Origin: Gnetum montanum
Lineage: Eukaryota > Streptophyta > Gnetopsida > Gnetales > Gnetaceae
DNA: 64,000 nucleotides
Direction: 5' to 3'
NCBI GenBank assembly: GCA_015680685.1
Contig: MNCI01015740.1
Span: 71,806-135,805 of the forward strand
Notes under the pieces: generated by a model
Database searches by the model: none
Told to the model about the DNA's origin: nothing
Seen by the model: the letters and a program-made list of their open reading frames with translations, nothing else
Translations under genes and position numbers: made by a program
Shown: piece by piece, positions 37,501-48,760 of the stretch
Position numbering within the stretch: position 1 is the first letter of the stretch
Layout: every line of letters starts with the position of its first letter

Positions 37501-38170
37501 ATGCTTTTGATGTAAGCACAAGTTATTCCCTTAGTTAATTCCATGCACATTAGTGAGTCTCTCTCTTAATCAACTATCAGCCACTAGGTGTCTTCTTGTT
37601 GTGTGGCTATTGCATACAGGCACTTTTTTATGTTAATGTTTTGTGCACACCAGTTGCATGCAGGCAATGCTAAACTTTGCACAACCCATGATCTCTGCAC
37701 GCAATTGCACCCTATACCATTGTATGTGATGCATGGAACCTTCTTCTTCTAGATCTTTCCAAAAGTGTTCTCCTTAGATATTTCTAGGGAAAGATCACAA
37801 ATTCCTAGGTGTGCATCTATAGTACTTAGCCATGCCTTTCCCATTATTATTGGGAAGTCCCCTTTACCGTTATTTACTTGTATCACTAGGAAATTAGCTG
37901 GGTACGACCACCCACACATAGTGGTGATGTTGTCCTCCACCAGTCCCAAGGGAATAGTGATGGACTGGTTAGCTAGTTCTAGGCCAATATTGCTCTTCTT
38001 TAATGGAGGCAGATCCTAGGCTTTGTACATTTCTTGCGATATTAAGTTGACTCTAGAACCTAAATCCAAAATAGCTTTGCATGGTTCATTCCCAATGATT
38101 TGGAGATAGATTATAGGGCTTCAAAGATTAGAGAATTTCCTGGGAAGGTGGCCAACTTTGATCCAGTCAG
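34545..38170 (-). pseudogene. pol of element E (protease, RT, RNase H, integrase)
   Basis: Protease: AILDLGSRVNLISQEM near 38030-38075, matching the plant DLGASIN-type active site; the domain runs to 37749. A Cys-rich linker follows (37700-37590). RT: VPKKGGKWRMCIDFRLLN at 37009-37062, LDGYSGYNQIQ near 36880, and catalytic FMDDF intact at 36713-36727. RNase H: open frame 36145-35753 with HTDHSAIWFLMNK and VADHLSWF. Integrase: 35560-34545 with ISDNETHF near 35235, ANGQVEVTN near 35150 and a C-terminal tail VPQRIKFQTLWEGSYI (34736-34689). There is no chromodomain. Stops interrupt the frame, but the RT core is the best kept in the window. Confidence 0.88.
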
Positions 38171-38359
38171 TAACGACATGTGTTAGCATAACCGTATGTG
38201 TTGAGCTTAGTGTTTCGTTTGAAGGTAGCTCTGAAGCTTTATTTGATGGGGAGGTGTTTCGAGGTTCAACTGCTTATGGTTTTAAGGGCTTGGTTGGACT
38301 ATTGGTTTGGAAGAAAGGTGTTTTGTTCATATGGTTGTCAAAACCAATAGTGGGTTGAG

Positions 38360-40718
38360 GATTTACAGCCCTTGTGGCATTACATTTTGCGGTTGAGTAG
38401 GGAGTTCCCCTTGCATTGCTGGATTAGGTGGTAATGGAGCTATTGGTGTGAGAGCTATGGATGGATTTAAAGGATGGTATATTTGTGGGTTATCTCCCCT
38501 AGGAGGAGTTCTATAATACTCATAGGCTTGGTAGTGATGTTGTGGTGTAACGTGACTAACAGAGTTACGTGGAGAGATTGGATGCTGCACGTAGTAGCCA
38601 TATGGGTCAATTTGTTGATATGGGTATTGTTGCCTTGGTGGTGGCATCCCCCATGTCTGTGGATATTGCCACTGTTGATGTTGTTCAATGATTTATGATG
38701 GAGTTCCACTTGGATAATATGTTGAAGGTTGGTGGAACTACCTTGGATTACCTTGAGGATAAGGTAACCATAAGGGTGCTTGTCGTTTATTTAGTTGTGG
38801 GTTGAGTGCATACACCCCAAGCTCTTATAGATGTGAGATCACTGGGCAACATCCCTTAGGATGGTCGTATTGGCATATCGCGCATACACTATCATTGTTC
38901 ATGTCTAGATCCGAAACCTCTTCTGTGATGGCCATTTTGCCCTTACCCTTGTTACGTGCATTTTCCACTTCTCTTTTTTTCTTTTTTTTGTAGTCACTAC
39001 CTCACTCCCTAGCCTCCTCTACAATTTTAAGAACAGTTTCAAACCTACCATCCAAGGAGTCCCACATTTGGTCTACCTTTGCTGATACTTCTGATGTTAA
39101 CTTTTGGAGAGGCAAGTTTTTCCTATTCACCATCTCTTCGAGTGGTGAATCTTCTTCCTCCTCACAAAATCTCACTCCCCTTTTTTGAAGGGAAGGATCT
39201 CTATTCTTCCACACTTTCTCTCTTCCATAGCTCACCTTATTCTTTGACAACTTGCTCTAGTAGTCTATGAATTTGATGAGACCTAAGCTTTGATAACCTT
39301 CCTTGGGCATACGTCCCAAGGGTTCTTCTTATTTCATGCCTAAGTCCATCCACGAGATGGCATAGTTGATCCCACTACAAATAACCATGGTTAGGGAAAT
39401 GATGTAACAGTGTGTAATAGTGGACCATGGCAACATCCAAGGGTTCATAATTTCCTTGCTTCCATCCTTGGATTTTCTTTTGTAGGTTAGACACTTGGGA
39501 GTACATTTGGTACTTATCATTGAACAGTTCTAACATTGTACTCCACCTCCCAATGGATTCTTGTTCTAAGGATCGGTACTAGCTTTCAGCTTCTTTCACT
39601 AGTGTCCTTGGCAAAAAATTTAGTTTCTGTCATTTGTTTTCTATGTTTTGCAAGGTACATGCATCGTGGAATACTTGTAAATGATTTTGAGGATTAGAGT
39701 GGTATCCCCCTTCAAATCATGGGATGTTGTTCATGTCTAACCTCTTGATCCTACTATACTTTTGGTGCCTTTTTTGAACCCTTACAGCCTCCGTTATATC
39801 TAGCATGCTTCTAGTTGCAAGTAGGGGTTCTTTGTGATCATTTTTTTCATAGCATCTATGGTGTCTATGCGGTTCACTACTCTCCCTTCTTCTATGCCTT
39901 GATTCTTTAGAGTTCCCTTGTCCCCGTTCTCGACTATCTTGTCAATGACTTTCACGTCGTTTTCCCTTATCCTCATGATTGGTTTCCCTATGACTATGTC
40001 TAGACACTGAAGGAGAGGGTGAAGATGAAGATGAAGGTGAATAAGAAGGAGAACCATCGCCATGACAGTGTTTTCTACCTTCTCTTCGATGGTCTCGGCC
40101 TCGATCATGATCACAATCAGAACGTCCACCCTTATCGTGTGTTCGTGTTCCTTCATTGAACACTTCATGTTTGTGGGTATCAAAACCAAGGTTATGAATA
40201 GTGGAGTGGAGGTTCTGATACACTACCTCCTAACCAATGTTAGGAGGAGGAACATTGTTTTGTGGGGAACCTATTGAGGTAGGTTCACCATCCTCAATTT
40301 CGCTCAAAACGTGTGGAGCGTCATGGGGCCATTTACCCTTCAAAGATGTATGGTATCTCTCCTGTCACAAGTCCCTTTGACATTGTGCTTCTGTGGAATG
40401 ATAGTCTCTTGAGTCATGATCGCATGCAATGTATTCTGCATATAAAAGCGGCATGCCTATTTTTGTGAGAGCACAAAGGAGCATGTTGGGAACTGATTAG
40501 TCTGGAGGCAACACTATGTTACCCTCCAAGTCTCTCCAATGCAGTTGCTTGTCTTGGTGGAGAAAAAAGGTGAAATCTAGTACATACTCATTAGGATGAG
40601 TATATACCACATGAAACTATTAAGGAATTGGTGGATCCTAGTTAGGTGTATTATGCCGCTGACTACCTCTTATGTTAGTCCTATGCAGTGAGGTGCTCTT
40701 ATGTGAAGAAGAAGACAT
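38360..40718 (-). pseudogene. gag of element E
   Basis: The start ATG is at 40718 (MSSSSHKSTSLHRT). A long N-terminal part follows, then a highly charged Arg/Asp/His then Ser-rich region (40225-39942), EPLLATRSM (near 39800), the gag core (39520-39329, DVAMVHYYTLLHHFPNHGY), a coiled segment (39250-39002), the compact Cys/His motif CAICQYDHPKGCC (near 38900-38860), and a Pro/Gln/Tyr tail with YYVQHPISP ending near 38363. It has few stops. It feeds directly into pol, unlike the A and F gag genes. Confidence 0.8.
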
Positions 40719-40841
40719 CTTGTCTTGTTTGGTGTGCAATGTACTGTTGTCTTGTATTTCTTTGATTAACCCTAAGGATTCGTTCTAATTTTCTAATGAT
40801 ATGAATGATTTCCTATGTTCTACATAGTGCACAAACAACTA

Positions 40842-40862
40842 AGTCCCCAGCAACAATGCTAA
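40842..40862 (-). other. Primer-binding site of element E
   Basis: On the minus strand TTAGCATTGTTGCTGGGGACT directly after the LTR end; tRNA-Asp type with transitions. Confidence 0.75.
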
Positions 40863-41623
40863 TGATTAGTGGTGAGGTACCCCTACACTCAACCATACAA
40901 ATATGATCATTTCACGCACGATCTAGTCGAACTCCAAGGACCAAGTTCTTATGCTCCTTAATGGAATACTTAAGGTTAATCAATCGCTATCTTCCCAAAC
41001 TTACTTGTATTGTTACGGTTGTATGGTTAAGTAAGCTTGAGGTATATGATTTTTATAGCTTTTGTATTTTTTATGTCTTCTGCTAATAAAGGAGAGGGAG
41101 AGAGAAGTAAGTGGCTAACTTACATTAACTATTCATTAACTAAGTTCTAAATGTTCCTAACACCAGCATCTGTTCCCACTTGCCGTACACATCCTGAACC
41201 AGTGCAACATTGCTGGGATTACCAAACACTAATCATTACTAGGTTGCCAAGCGCTACACGCATGCTCGAAGTGGTCGTATTGAGTGTATTTAACTAAGGA
41301 GGTTGAAGGTTTAGAGAGATATTAATTAACTAGAAAAGTGTTAAACAATCATTAATTACTAATTAGCTTAATCTGTATGCTACAAGGTTCATCATAAAGT
41401 TTGTCTTTATTGCCATACACAAAATTGTGCTCAGGTACAAATTGCTCGAATAAAGATCCATTCACTCTATAACTCCTACTGCGAGCACATAGAAATAATT
41501 CTAACTCTAGAATGACAAAACTACAAGAGTCTAGCTAAGGATCTAAATCTAACTCCCCTTGAACCAAGGGTGTTGCCTCTTATTTATAGAAGATGAGGCG
41601 AGACACGATATCGTGATTCATCG
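40863..41623 (-). repeat. Element E 5' LTR
   Basis: 761 bp; matches 31933-32777 but lacks some 35 bp near the U3 end and the duplicated 57-mer. TATA box on - at about 41581-41588. Confidence 0.9.
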
Positions 41624-41628
41624 ACACC
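41624..41628. repeat. Target-site duplication, right copy (ACACC)
   Basis: ACACC directly after the LTR end TTCATCG; identical to 31928-31932. D ORF3 resumes at 41629. Confidence 0.85.
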
Positions 41629-42226
41629 ATAGCATCATTAAACTCATTTTTTCTTTATGCTAGAATCCACTTGCATCAAGATCTCAATAAGACTTGCCCT
41701 TATTTTAGGAAACCCAAGCACTACAATAATGGCCTGCATCGAGTAGGATAGTGAGATCTCCTTGATTTTCAATGTTGATCTAGGCTACCTATTGTTTCAA
41801 AATAGGAAATGTTTCTCCCATGTACCACTCCCTAGTGGAAGTGATGATTGGCCACATGGAAGAGACCTTTAACTTATCTTGTACTTCTTTTGGTTCTTGC
41901 TCTAGGAATGGTCCAAATTTTAACTCCTAGAGCATTATTTTCTAGACCTCTTGCGATATGATTTGATTTAGACAAGTCTCTATCAAGGTTACCTCCAAAT
42001 TTTCTTGTGGTGTTGGTGCATCATCCTGATGGGAGTGTTCTATTGCTACTACTGATTCTAGAATCTATCTTATAGATTCCACTTCTATCTCTTCCCTAAG
42101 ACAACCTATGGTGTGGGTTACCAACAGTTCTTCTTGGGCCTGTTCATGGCCTCTTTCCATTCTAGGCCATTTCTCCCTGGGTTAAGATGGTCCTGCTTCT
42201 TGCATGTTCTTACCTTTTGGTGCCAT
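41629..42226 (-). pseudogene. ORF3 of element D, N-terminal part
   Basis: The start ATG is at 42226 (MAPKGKNMQEAG). An acidic, Gln/Glu-rich leader is followed by a conserved block with FGPFLEQEPKEV and EWYMGE, which aligns with EWYLGE in F and EWYL in B. It contains TAA and TAG stops. The ORF continues at 31932 beyond element E. Confidence 0.68.
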
Positions 42227-42674
42227 CTATGATTACAACACATCCATGGATTAGTAGATATAATGTGTAACTTTAAATTTTTGAATATCTTCTCTTGTTA
42301 GTTAGCTACACTTTGGCTTAAGTTGGACCATGAAAAATTGATTACTTGATTGATTAATTATTTATTATTTATTATAAATGTCATTGGAGTTCCTTGGAAA
42401 GGTTTAACTCTTGTAATTTGGTGTTTACTAGTTGATTTCTTAGTTAAATCTTTGTCGGAGAGAGAAAAATGGTGAAAATGTTTCTATAAACAAATGGAAC
42501 ATTTGTGGCTCCCACAATGAAGAGCCTACCTCTGGTAGCAATAAGGTCAAAGAATGGAGTGATTTGGATAAATGGTTTAGAAGTTATAGGCTCTGAAAGG
42601 TTGTCGGCTTTGAAAAATTAAAAAATTCCTTTGGCTTTTGTAAGAGAATGTAAAGTTTTTCAAGTTTGGTTACA

Positions 42675-42773
42675 CATATATATACTATTTTTTCCTTACA
42701 TTGATGGGGCCATGTATACATGACCTTATATATGGGTCTGCTCCATTGACAGGTCCCCATATACGGGGCCCAT
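42675..42773 (-). promoter_or_regulatory. Internal LTR-like promoter upstream of D ORF3
   Basis: On the minus strand a TATA-like TATATATATG is at 42675-42686. Upstream of it are words matching the D LTR: CATTGATGGGGCCAT on + at 42699-42713, CCATTGACAGGTCCCCAT at 42743-42760 and CGGGGCCCAT at 42764-42773. The module lies about 450 bp before the ORF3 ATG. The similarity to 29386-29512 is in short words and order relative to TATA, not continuous. Confidence 0.55.
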
Positions 42774-43608
42774 AGGCAAAAATTTTGAATTTTAAATATC
42801 TCAACAAATATAAGAAACTTTTCAATGAATTTGAGGTCCATGAAATCCTAGAAAAGCCAAGAATATGATAAAATTATTGAAGAGCATCTTTGAAAGCTAA
42901 AAATTTGAAAAATTCAAAGGAGAATATGTTTAATAAATAAAATATGAAAAGGAGCATGATGTGATGTAGAAAATGGGTGTACAAAAGATTCTGATTGCAA
43001 GAATATTTAAGGATAAGGTACTTAATGAACCCAACTAAGGGATATGCAAGTGGATCCTTCCCATAGTAGGCACATGCCTTGTTTACCCTTGCATAACCTC
43101 AACCTAAGGATTTTGTGAGCCCCAAAGGTGATTAATGGTCAATGGAAGTTAAGGACCAAAGCCTAGAAGATTCTACCTAAGAATTCAAGCTTGTCAAACC
43201 AAGACATGGAAATAAGAACATGGACATTGACAATGAGGTAAATTATAGATAACATAAATAGATGATAGAAAAGGTGGAATGGAATTCCAAATTGAGGTCA
43301 TAAGAAGTCCCTTGTGGAATTTGTGTTTAAAATGACCTACGAAGATCCATCCTTAGTCTCAACCAAAACCAACCTCTTTGCTGCTCTAAGACCACCCCCT
43401 CGAGACACAAAAGTGCACCCACATAACAACCACCATTCCATAAGGAAAAGAAAAGAGAAGTAGGAAGTGAGAGAGGGCCTTAGTTAGAGGGGATCTTTAA
43501 GCATGGGTAACATGTTGTTCTAGTCTCATAACCAATGCTTGTAGCCCATTTATTTGTCTAAGGGGTGTGCTTTGAATTTCCATCAGGTTTTTTTTTCTCT
43601 TTTTTTTT

Positions 43609-44008
43609 NNNNNNNNNNNNNNNNNNNNNNNNNNNNNNNNNNNNNNNNNNNNNNNNNNNNNNNNNNNNNNNNNNNNNNNNNNNNNNNNNNNNNNNNNNNN
43701 NNNNNNNNNNNNNNNNNNNNNNNNNNNNNNNNNNNNNNNNNNNNNNNNNNNNNNNNNNNNNNNNNNNNNNNNNNNNNNNNNNNNNNNNNNNNNNNNNNNN
43801 NNNNNNNNNNNNNNNNNNNNNNNNNNNNNNNNNNNNNNNNNNNNNNNNNNNNNNNNNNNNNNNNNNNNNNNNNNNNNNNNNNNNNNNNNNNNNNNNNNNN
43901 NNNNNNNNNNNNNNNNNNNNNNNNNNNNNNNNNNNNNNNNNNNNNNNNNNNNNNNNNNNNNNNNNNNNNNNNNNNNNNNNNNNNNNNNNNNNNNNNNNNN
44001 NNNNNNNN
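43609..44008. other. Assembly gap (400 N)
   Basis: Exactly 400 N, following a T-rich run. It hides the left part of the LTR that ends at 44654. Any frame drawn through it is an artefact. Confidence 0.99.
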
Positions 44009-44654
44009 ACTTGATTACGATCATCTAAGAATGTGTACGGATAGTTAAGGAATTGGCTGCTCATCACATGCAGTATGAGTACAACTTGATTACAAGCATC
44101 TAGTATGACTATTTGGTAACCCAATGGCGTATCCAAGATCTATGCTTGATAATCCTAGTGGTAGTCCCAGATGTGTATGGTTAGTCAAGGAATCGGCTAC
44201 TCATCGCATTTAGGCTAGATAGATTCTCTCAATCCTTTCCTCCTAGTTAAGTGCCTCTGTATGACCACTTCAAGCACATGTGTTACATGCGATGATCCCA
44301 ACAACGATTAGCATTTGGTAGCCATGGTTTCATCAGTTCATGGTGTGTACGGTAAGTGGGAATGGATGCTGACGCTAGGTAATTTAGACTTAGTCATTAG
44401 TTAGAGTTAGTTAGTTTCTCAACCCTTCACCTCAATAGCATAGGAGAAAAACATAAAAAGATATAAAAATTATATACCTCAAACTTACTTAACCATACAC
44501 AGTGAAAACTACAAGTAAGTCTGGGAAGACAACGAATGATTAACCCCAAGTGTTCCATGGGGCGTGTAGGCACTTAGTTTGCGGAGTTCAACAGGATCGC
44601 GCATGCTACGCTCGTTTCGTATGGTTGAGTGTAGGGGTACCTCGCCACTCATCA
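44009..44654 (+). repeat. Solo-type LTR in D spacer (left end in gap)
   Basis: It ends GTACCTCGCCACTCATCA like the other LTRs, but the next bases (AATTTTCAAAAC) are not a PBS; they are D spacer sequence that aligns with B near 20380. So no internal region follows on this side. It has an internal imperfect duplication: the stretch from TTGATTAC to GGCTGCTCATC (44011-44068) resembles 44093-44207. Confidence 0.75.
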
Positions 44655-45096
44655 AATTTTCAAAACAAGGAAAACCATAGAGTTTGTGAATGGGTGGATG
44701 TCATGGACTCACTATCTATTCCATGAGAAAGAAACCATGATTAAGCCATCAGCACAAAAATCCAAAAATAGAAACCAAACATTAGTAAACAAAACCTTAA
44801 GCATAAACTGCCATTAGTAACAACTATAGCAACACTATTTCCTATTGGAATAAAGCACATTTATTAGGAAACATTTGAGAATCACACCTAAACAAAACAA
44901 TGTAAAATATATGAGAAAATGTAAAAATATTCAATAAAGAGTCAAATGTACTAATGATGGTATAAAAAATGATGTAAAATAGGAAAAATATTTAAAATCA
45001 AAAAGATGTAAAATAAACAACTTGTAAAGAAAAAATTGTGTAAAAAAAATAGAAAAATTGAGAAGCCATATGGATGATTAGCATAGGTGGCCATCT

Positions 45097-48000
45097 CCCC
45101 CATGACTGAGTTGGAAGGAGGAGATCTAAAAAATTGAGCATGGTTGTCCATCTGTTGATGTATTGGTTGCACTAGCTTACTTAGGTTCATGAAAAATCTT
45201 AACTTGTTGGATGTTATCCAATTGCTTTTTATTTGGACTCTCAAGTTTGTATATGATCATGGCCCCAGAAGAAAAGGTTTCATCAATTATATAAGATCCC
45301 TTCAACAACATTTGGAACTTTTTTTGGGTACATGTGTGGGATTCTAGTAGATAACCTTATCTGCATGTTGAAACTTCACTTTTCATATTCTCAGGTTATG
45401 TTGTTGCTTGTGGAATGTCTTGTGTACTTTATTCAAAGATAGTGCCACTCATTAATTTTCATCTAGCACGTTGAGGTTGATCAATCTTTCTTTTTGTGCT
45501 AGAATTAGGTCAAGATTTAGTTCACAGGCTATTGAGAGTGTAAAGATCTTGGATTAAATTAGAAGCATTGGAAGTTTTCCTTACACCAACTCGTAGGGAC
45601 AATAGCCAATAAGGAGTTTCCATGTTGAGCCATAGGCCCAAAGAGCATCATTGAGTCTTATGCTTCAATCTCTTCTATATTTGCTTATGGGCCTTATTAG
45701 GATCTTTGTGATCTCCTTGCCAGTTACCTTTTTCTTAACCATTGGCTTGGGGGTGATAAGATGTTGTTAATTTATGTTCAACCCCCAAGAATTACGTAAG
45801 TTTTTGAAAGGTGGCACTTGTAAAATGAGTTCCATTTTCCGAAATTAGTGCAGGTGGCACCCCAAACCTATTTACAATTTTTTTTTGTACAAATCTAGTA
45901 GTAGTGGATGATGTATAGTTAGTGATGGCTACTACTTCTACCCATTTGGTGTAGTAGTCAACTACTACAATGATATATGCCTTTCCATTGGACATAGGTG
46001 TGATGGAACCCATGAAGTCTATGCCCCATATGTCAAAGGGCTCCAATGGTTGAATCCACTATTGAGGATCCTCCATTCATGTGGTCACGCCACCATCTCT
46101 TTGATAATGTTTACAAGATTAGATAAATTGGTGGACATCCCTAAAGATTTTACACCAATAGTATCTTACCATCAGGATTTTTATGTCATGCACCTCCCTA
46201 CATAATGGCCTCCACAAGGGCCCTCGTGAGCATCCTAGAGAACATGCAATTTATTCACATCAAGGACACACCAATGAACCAAGCCATCAATGCAGACCTT
46301 GTAAAGGTGTCCATTTATTTCCATGAAGTACTTTTCCCAATGAATAAATTGTTGTTTCTTCCTAAAGTGTAGACCTTGTAGCATCTCTTGAGTGATAAGG
46401 TAAGTAATAATGCCATCATGCCATGTTGTTTCTATGGGCATTTGTTCATTTGTTGCTCCTATAAAGAGGAGGTCATCTGGAAATTGATTAGAGAGTGGAT
46501 TCTACTCCTCTTTATTATCCCATCTTAACTAAGAGAGGTGGTCAATGACCATGTTCTTAATCCCTTTCCAATCTACCATTGTGAGATAAAATTCTTGTAA
46601 GATCACAAGCCACTATATGATATGAGGGCTCACCATTGGCTTATTCATTAGGAAGAGAATGGCACTATGATCTATGTGCACAAACACCTTGAAGCCAAGC
46701 ACATAGTGTCTAAACTTTTCAAGAGCATACACCACTACCATCAATTCTTTCTTAGTTGTTGTATAATTCAACTATGCATCCACAATGCTTTGGCTTGTGT
46801 AGTGGATATAATATGGACTTTTTTATCATCCAACTATACAAGAGCAACTCCCAAGGCATAATTAGATGCATCTATCATTATGTGAAATGGTCTAGACTAA
46901 TTTGGTGCATGTAGAATTGGATTTTCCATGAGTTTGTCTTTTACTTGTTGGAATGCATGTTCACATTCCTTGATCCAGATGAACAGAGTATATTTATTTG
47001 TAAGCTCGACCAACAACTTTGTGATCTTAGAGAAATTCTCTATGAATCGTTGGTAGTAGCCAATATGTCCAAGGAATGATCAGACATTTTTAACATTCTT
47101 TGGTTGGCATGGAATTCCTTGGATGAACCTTATCTTTTCCAAGTCTACCTCAATCCCTTCTTGTGAAATTCAGTGCCCAAGTACTATGCCCTTCTAGACT
47201 ATTAGATGGCTTTTCTGCCAATTGAGCTTGAGGTTTGTTTCGACACATATTTTTAGTACCTACTCAAGGTGGTCCAGGGCTTGCTCAAATATAGCCCTAT
47301 AGGTAGATAAGTCATCCATGAAGACTTCTACTCCACTACCAATTTACTGTTCAAAAATACTAAGGACCAAGTGTTGAAATGTTGCAAGGGCATTGCATGG
47401 AGCAAATGGCATCTTAAAATTCCCTCAGGAACTTGTGAATGTTTTCTTGGCCTGATCTTCTGGTATAATTTGGATTTGGTTATAGCCAAGATAACCATAC
47501 AAGAATCTATAATAGCAATGAAATGCCTAAAATGGTGTCCAACACTTGGTCCACAAATGGCAATGGGAAATCATCTTTAAATGTTACCATGTTCAATAGC
47601 CTGAAGTCAATGAAAACCCACCACTTTTTACCTTTCTTTGGCACAATTATGAGTGGGCTAACCCACTTACTATTTGTGATGGGCTCGATGAACCCCACCT
47701 TGAGAAATTATTCTATTTCCTCTTTGACGATCTACTTCAACTTGGGGTTTAGCCAACTTTATGGCTACCTTCTTATCATTATGGTTAGGTCAATGTATAT
47801 ACAATGCTAACATATCCTTGGATTGATTCTAATTAATTTGAGATATTACCAAGTAAAGGTTGTTGGCCATTTATTAACTACCTACAACAGCTTGTCTTTT
47901 TGTTAGGGAGCAAGATTTTCATTAATGATAACCAACATGTCATTGTTTAAAAGTGCATACTTCATGCTGGTTGGTAGATTTTTTAACTTTAGGGGCTCCT

Positions 48001-48760
48001 TCTTGAAGTTATCAGGGATTTCCAACTCTCCCCAACATGTATCATCATCTTCATCATTAGAGAGTTGGCAATGAACTTGCTCAAGTTCATCCATATCTTC
48101 AACATAAGCACATGTTAGGCTCTTAGTTGGTTTCATGCATAATGTGCTACTATCAGAGTTAGTTGTTAGTCATTGGGTGCCCTCCTATTTAGTGGCTACT
48201 GCATACAGACACCTTTGAATATCAATTTCATGTGCACATTGATTGCATGCTTTGAGAAATGTACTTTTAATGAACCAAATTTTCTGCACACAATTGCACC
48301 TATTATTGTTGTACATGATGCATGGAACACGCTTCTTCTCTAGTTGTCCAAATTCATTTTCCTTGGAAATTTCCAAGGAGAGATCCCTTATGCCCATTCA
48401 TGCATCAATAGTGCTTAACTAAGCCCTTCCCATAATGATGGGGAAGTCACCTTTATAGTTCTCTACCTTGATCACCAAAAAATTGGTAGGATATGACCAC
48501 CCATAAACTATGATCACAATGTCCTTCACTAACCCCAAAGGGACAATGATTGATTAGTCTACCAATTCCAAATGAATGTTACTCTTCTTTAGAGGTGGTA
48601 GGTTCTAAGCTTTATACATGTCATAGGAAATGAGATTGACACTAGAATAAGAATTTAGAAGAGCCTTGCATGGCTCATGTTTAGCGATCTGCAAATAAAT
48701 AAGGGGACTTTTTACATTAGATCTTTTCGTGAGAAGGTTGTCAGCCTTGATCCAATAAAA
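45097..48760 (-). pseudogene. pol of element D (protease, RT, RNase H, integrase)
   Basis: Protease is decayed near 48650-48340. A Cys-rich linker (48397-48185) has RCNCVQ and ACNQCAHE. RT: VPKKGKKWWVFIDFRLLN near 47600-47655, catalytic FMDDL at 47308-47322. RNase H near 46750-46480, including the HIDHSAI-type box. Integrase: open frame 46046-45792 with WGIDFMGS, AYIIVVVDYYTKWVEV and SENGTHF, where the usual SDN catalytic Asp reads Glu. The C-terminal part runs to about 45250. Many stops; inactive. Confidence 0.83.

Larger units (their letters stand above)
31933..41623 (-). mobile_element. Element E: full-length gypsy retrotransposon nested in D ORF3
   Basis: Complete order on the minus strand: 5' LTR (41623-40863), PBS, gag, pol, spacer, polypurine tract, 3' LTR (32777-31933). 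It is flanked by the 5-bp duplication ACACC. LTRs and the 3' spacer belong to family A, so E is the pol-bearing relative of the A elements. The two LTRs differ at several sites in the first 100 bases, so the insertion is not recent. Coding parts carry scattered stops. Confidence 0.92.
42227..45096 (-). other. Element D spacer between pol and ORF3
   Basis: AT-rich and collinear with B 20040-22085. It is interrupted by the N gap and the foreign LTR (43609-44654). It carries the internal promoter module (42675-42773) and, beside integrase, a PPT-like 11-mer (45097-45107). No supported gene; open frames across the Ns are meaningless. Confidence 0.65.

Noticed and set aside
39800-40189. 129-codon minus frame in E
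   Set aside because: Frame overlaps the Arg/Asp/His gag frame (39942-40223), which has the homologous reading in B; the longer one is a shadow.
43497-44136. Long open frames on both strands across 43.5-44.1 kb
   Set aside because: They run through the 400-N gap; the translation is undetermined residues only.
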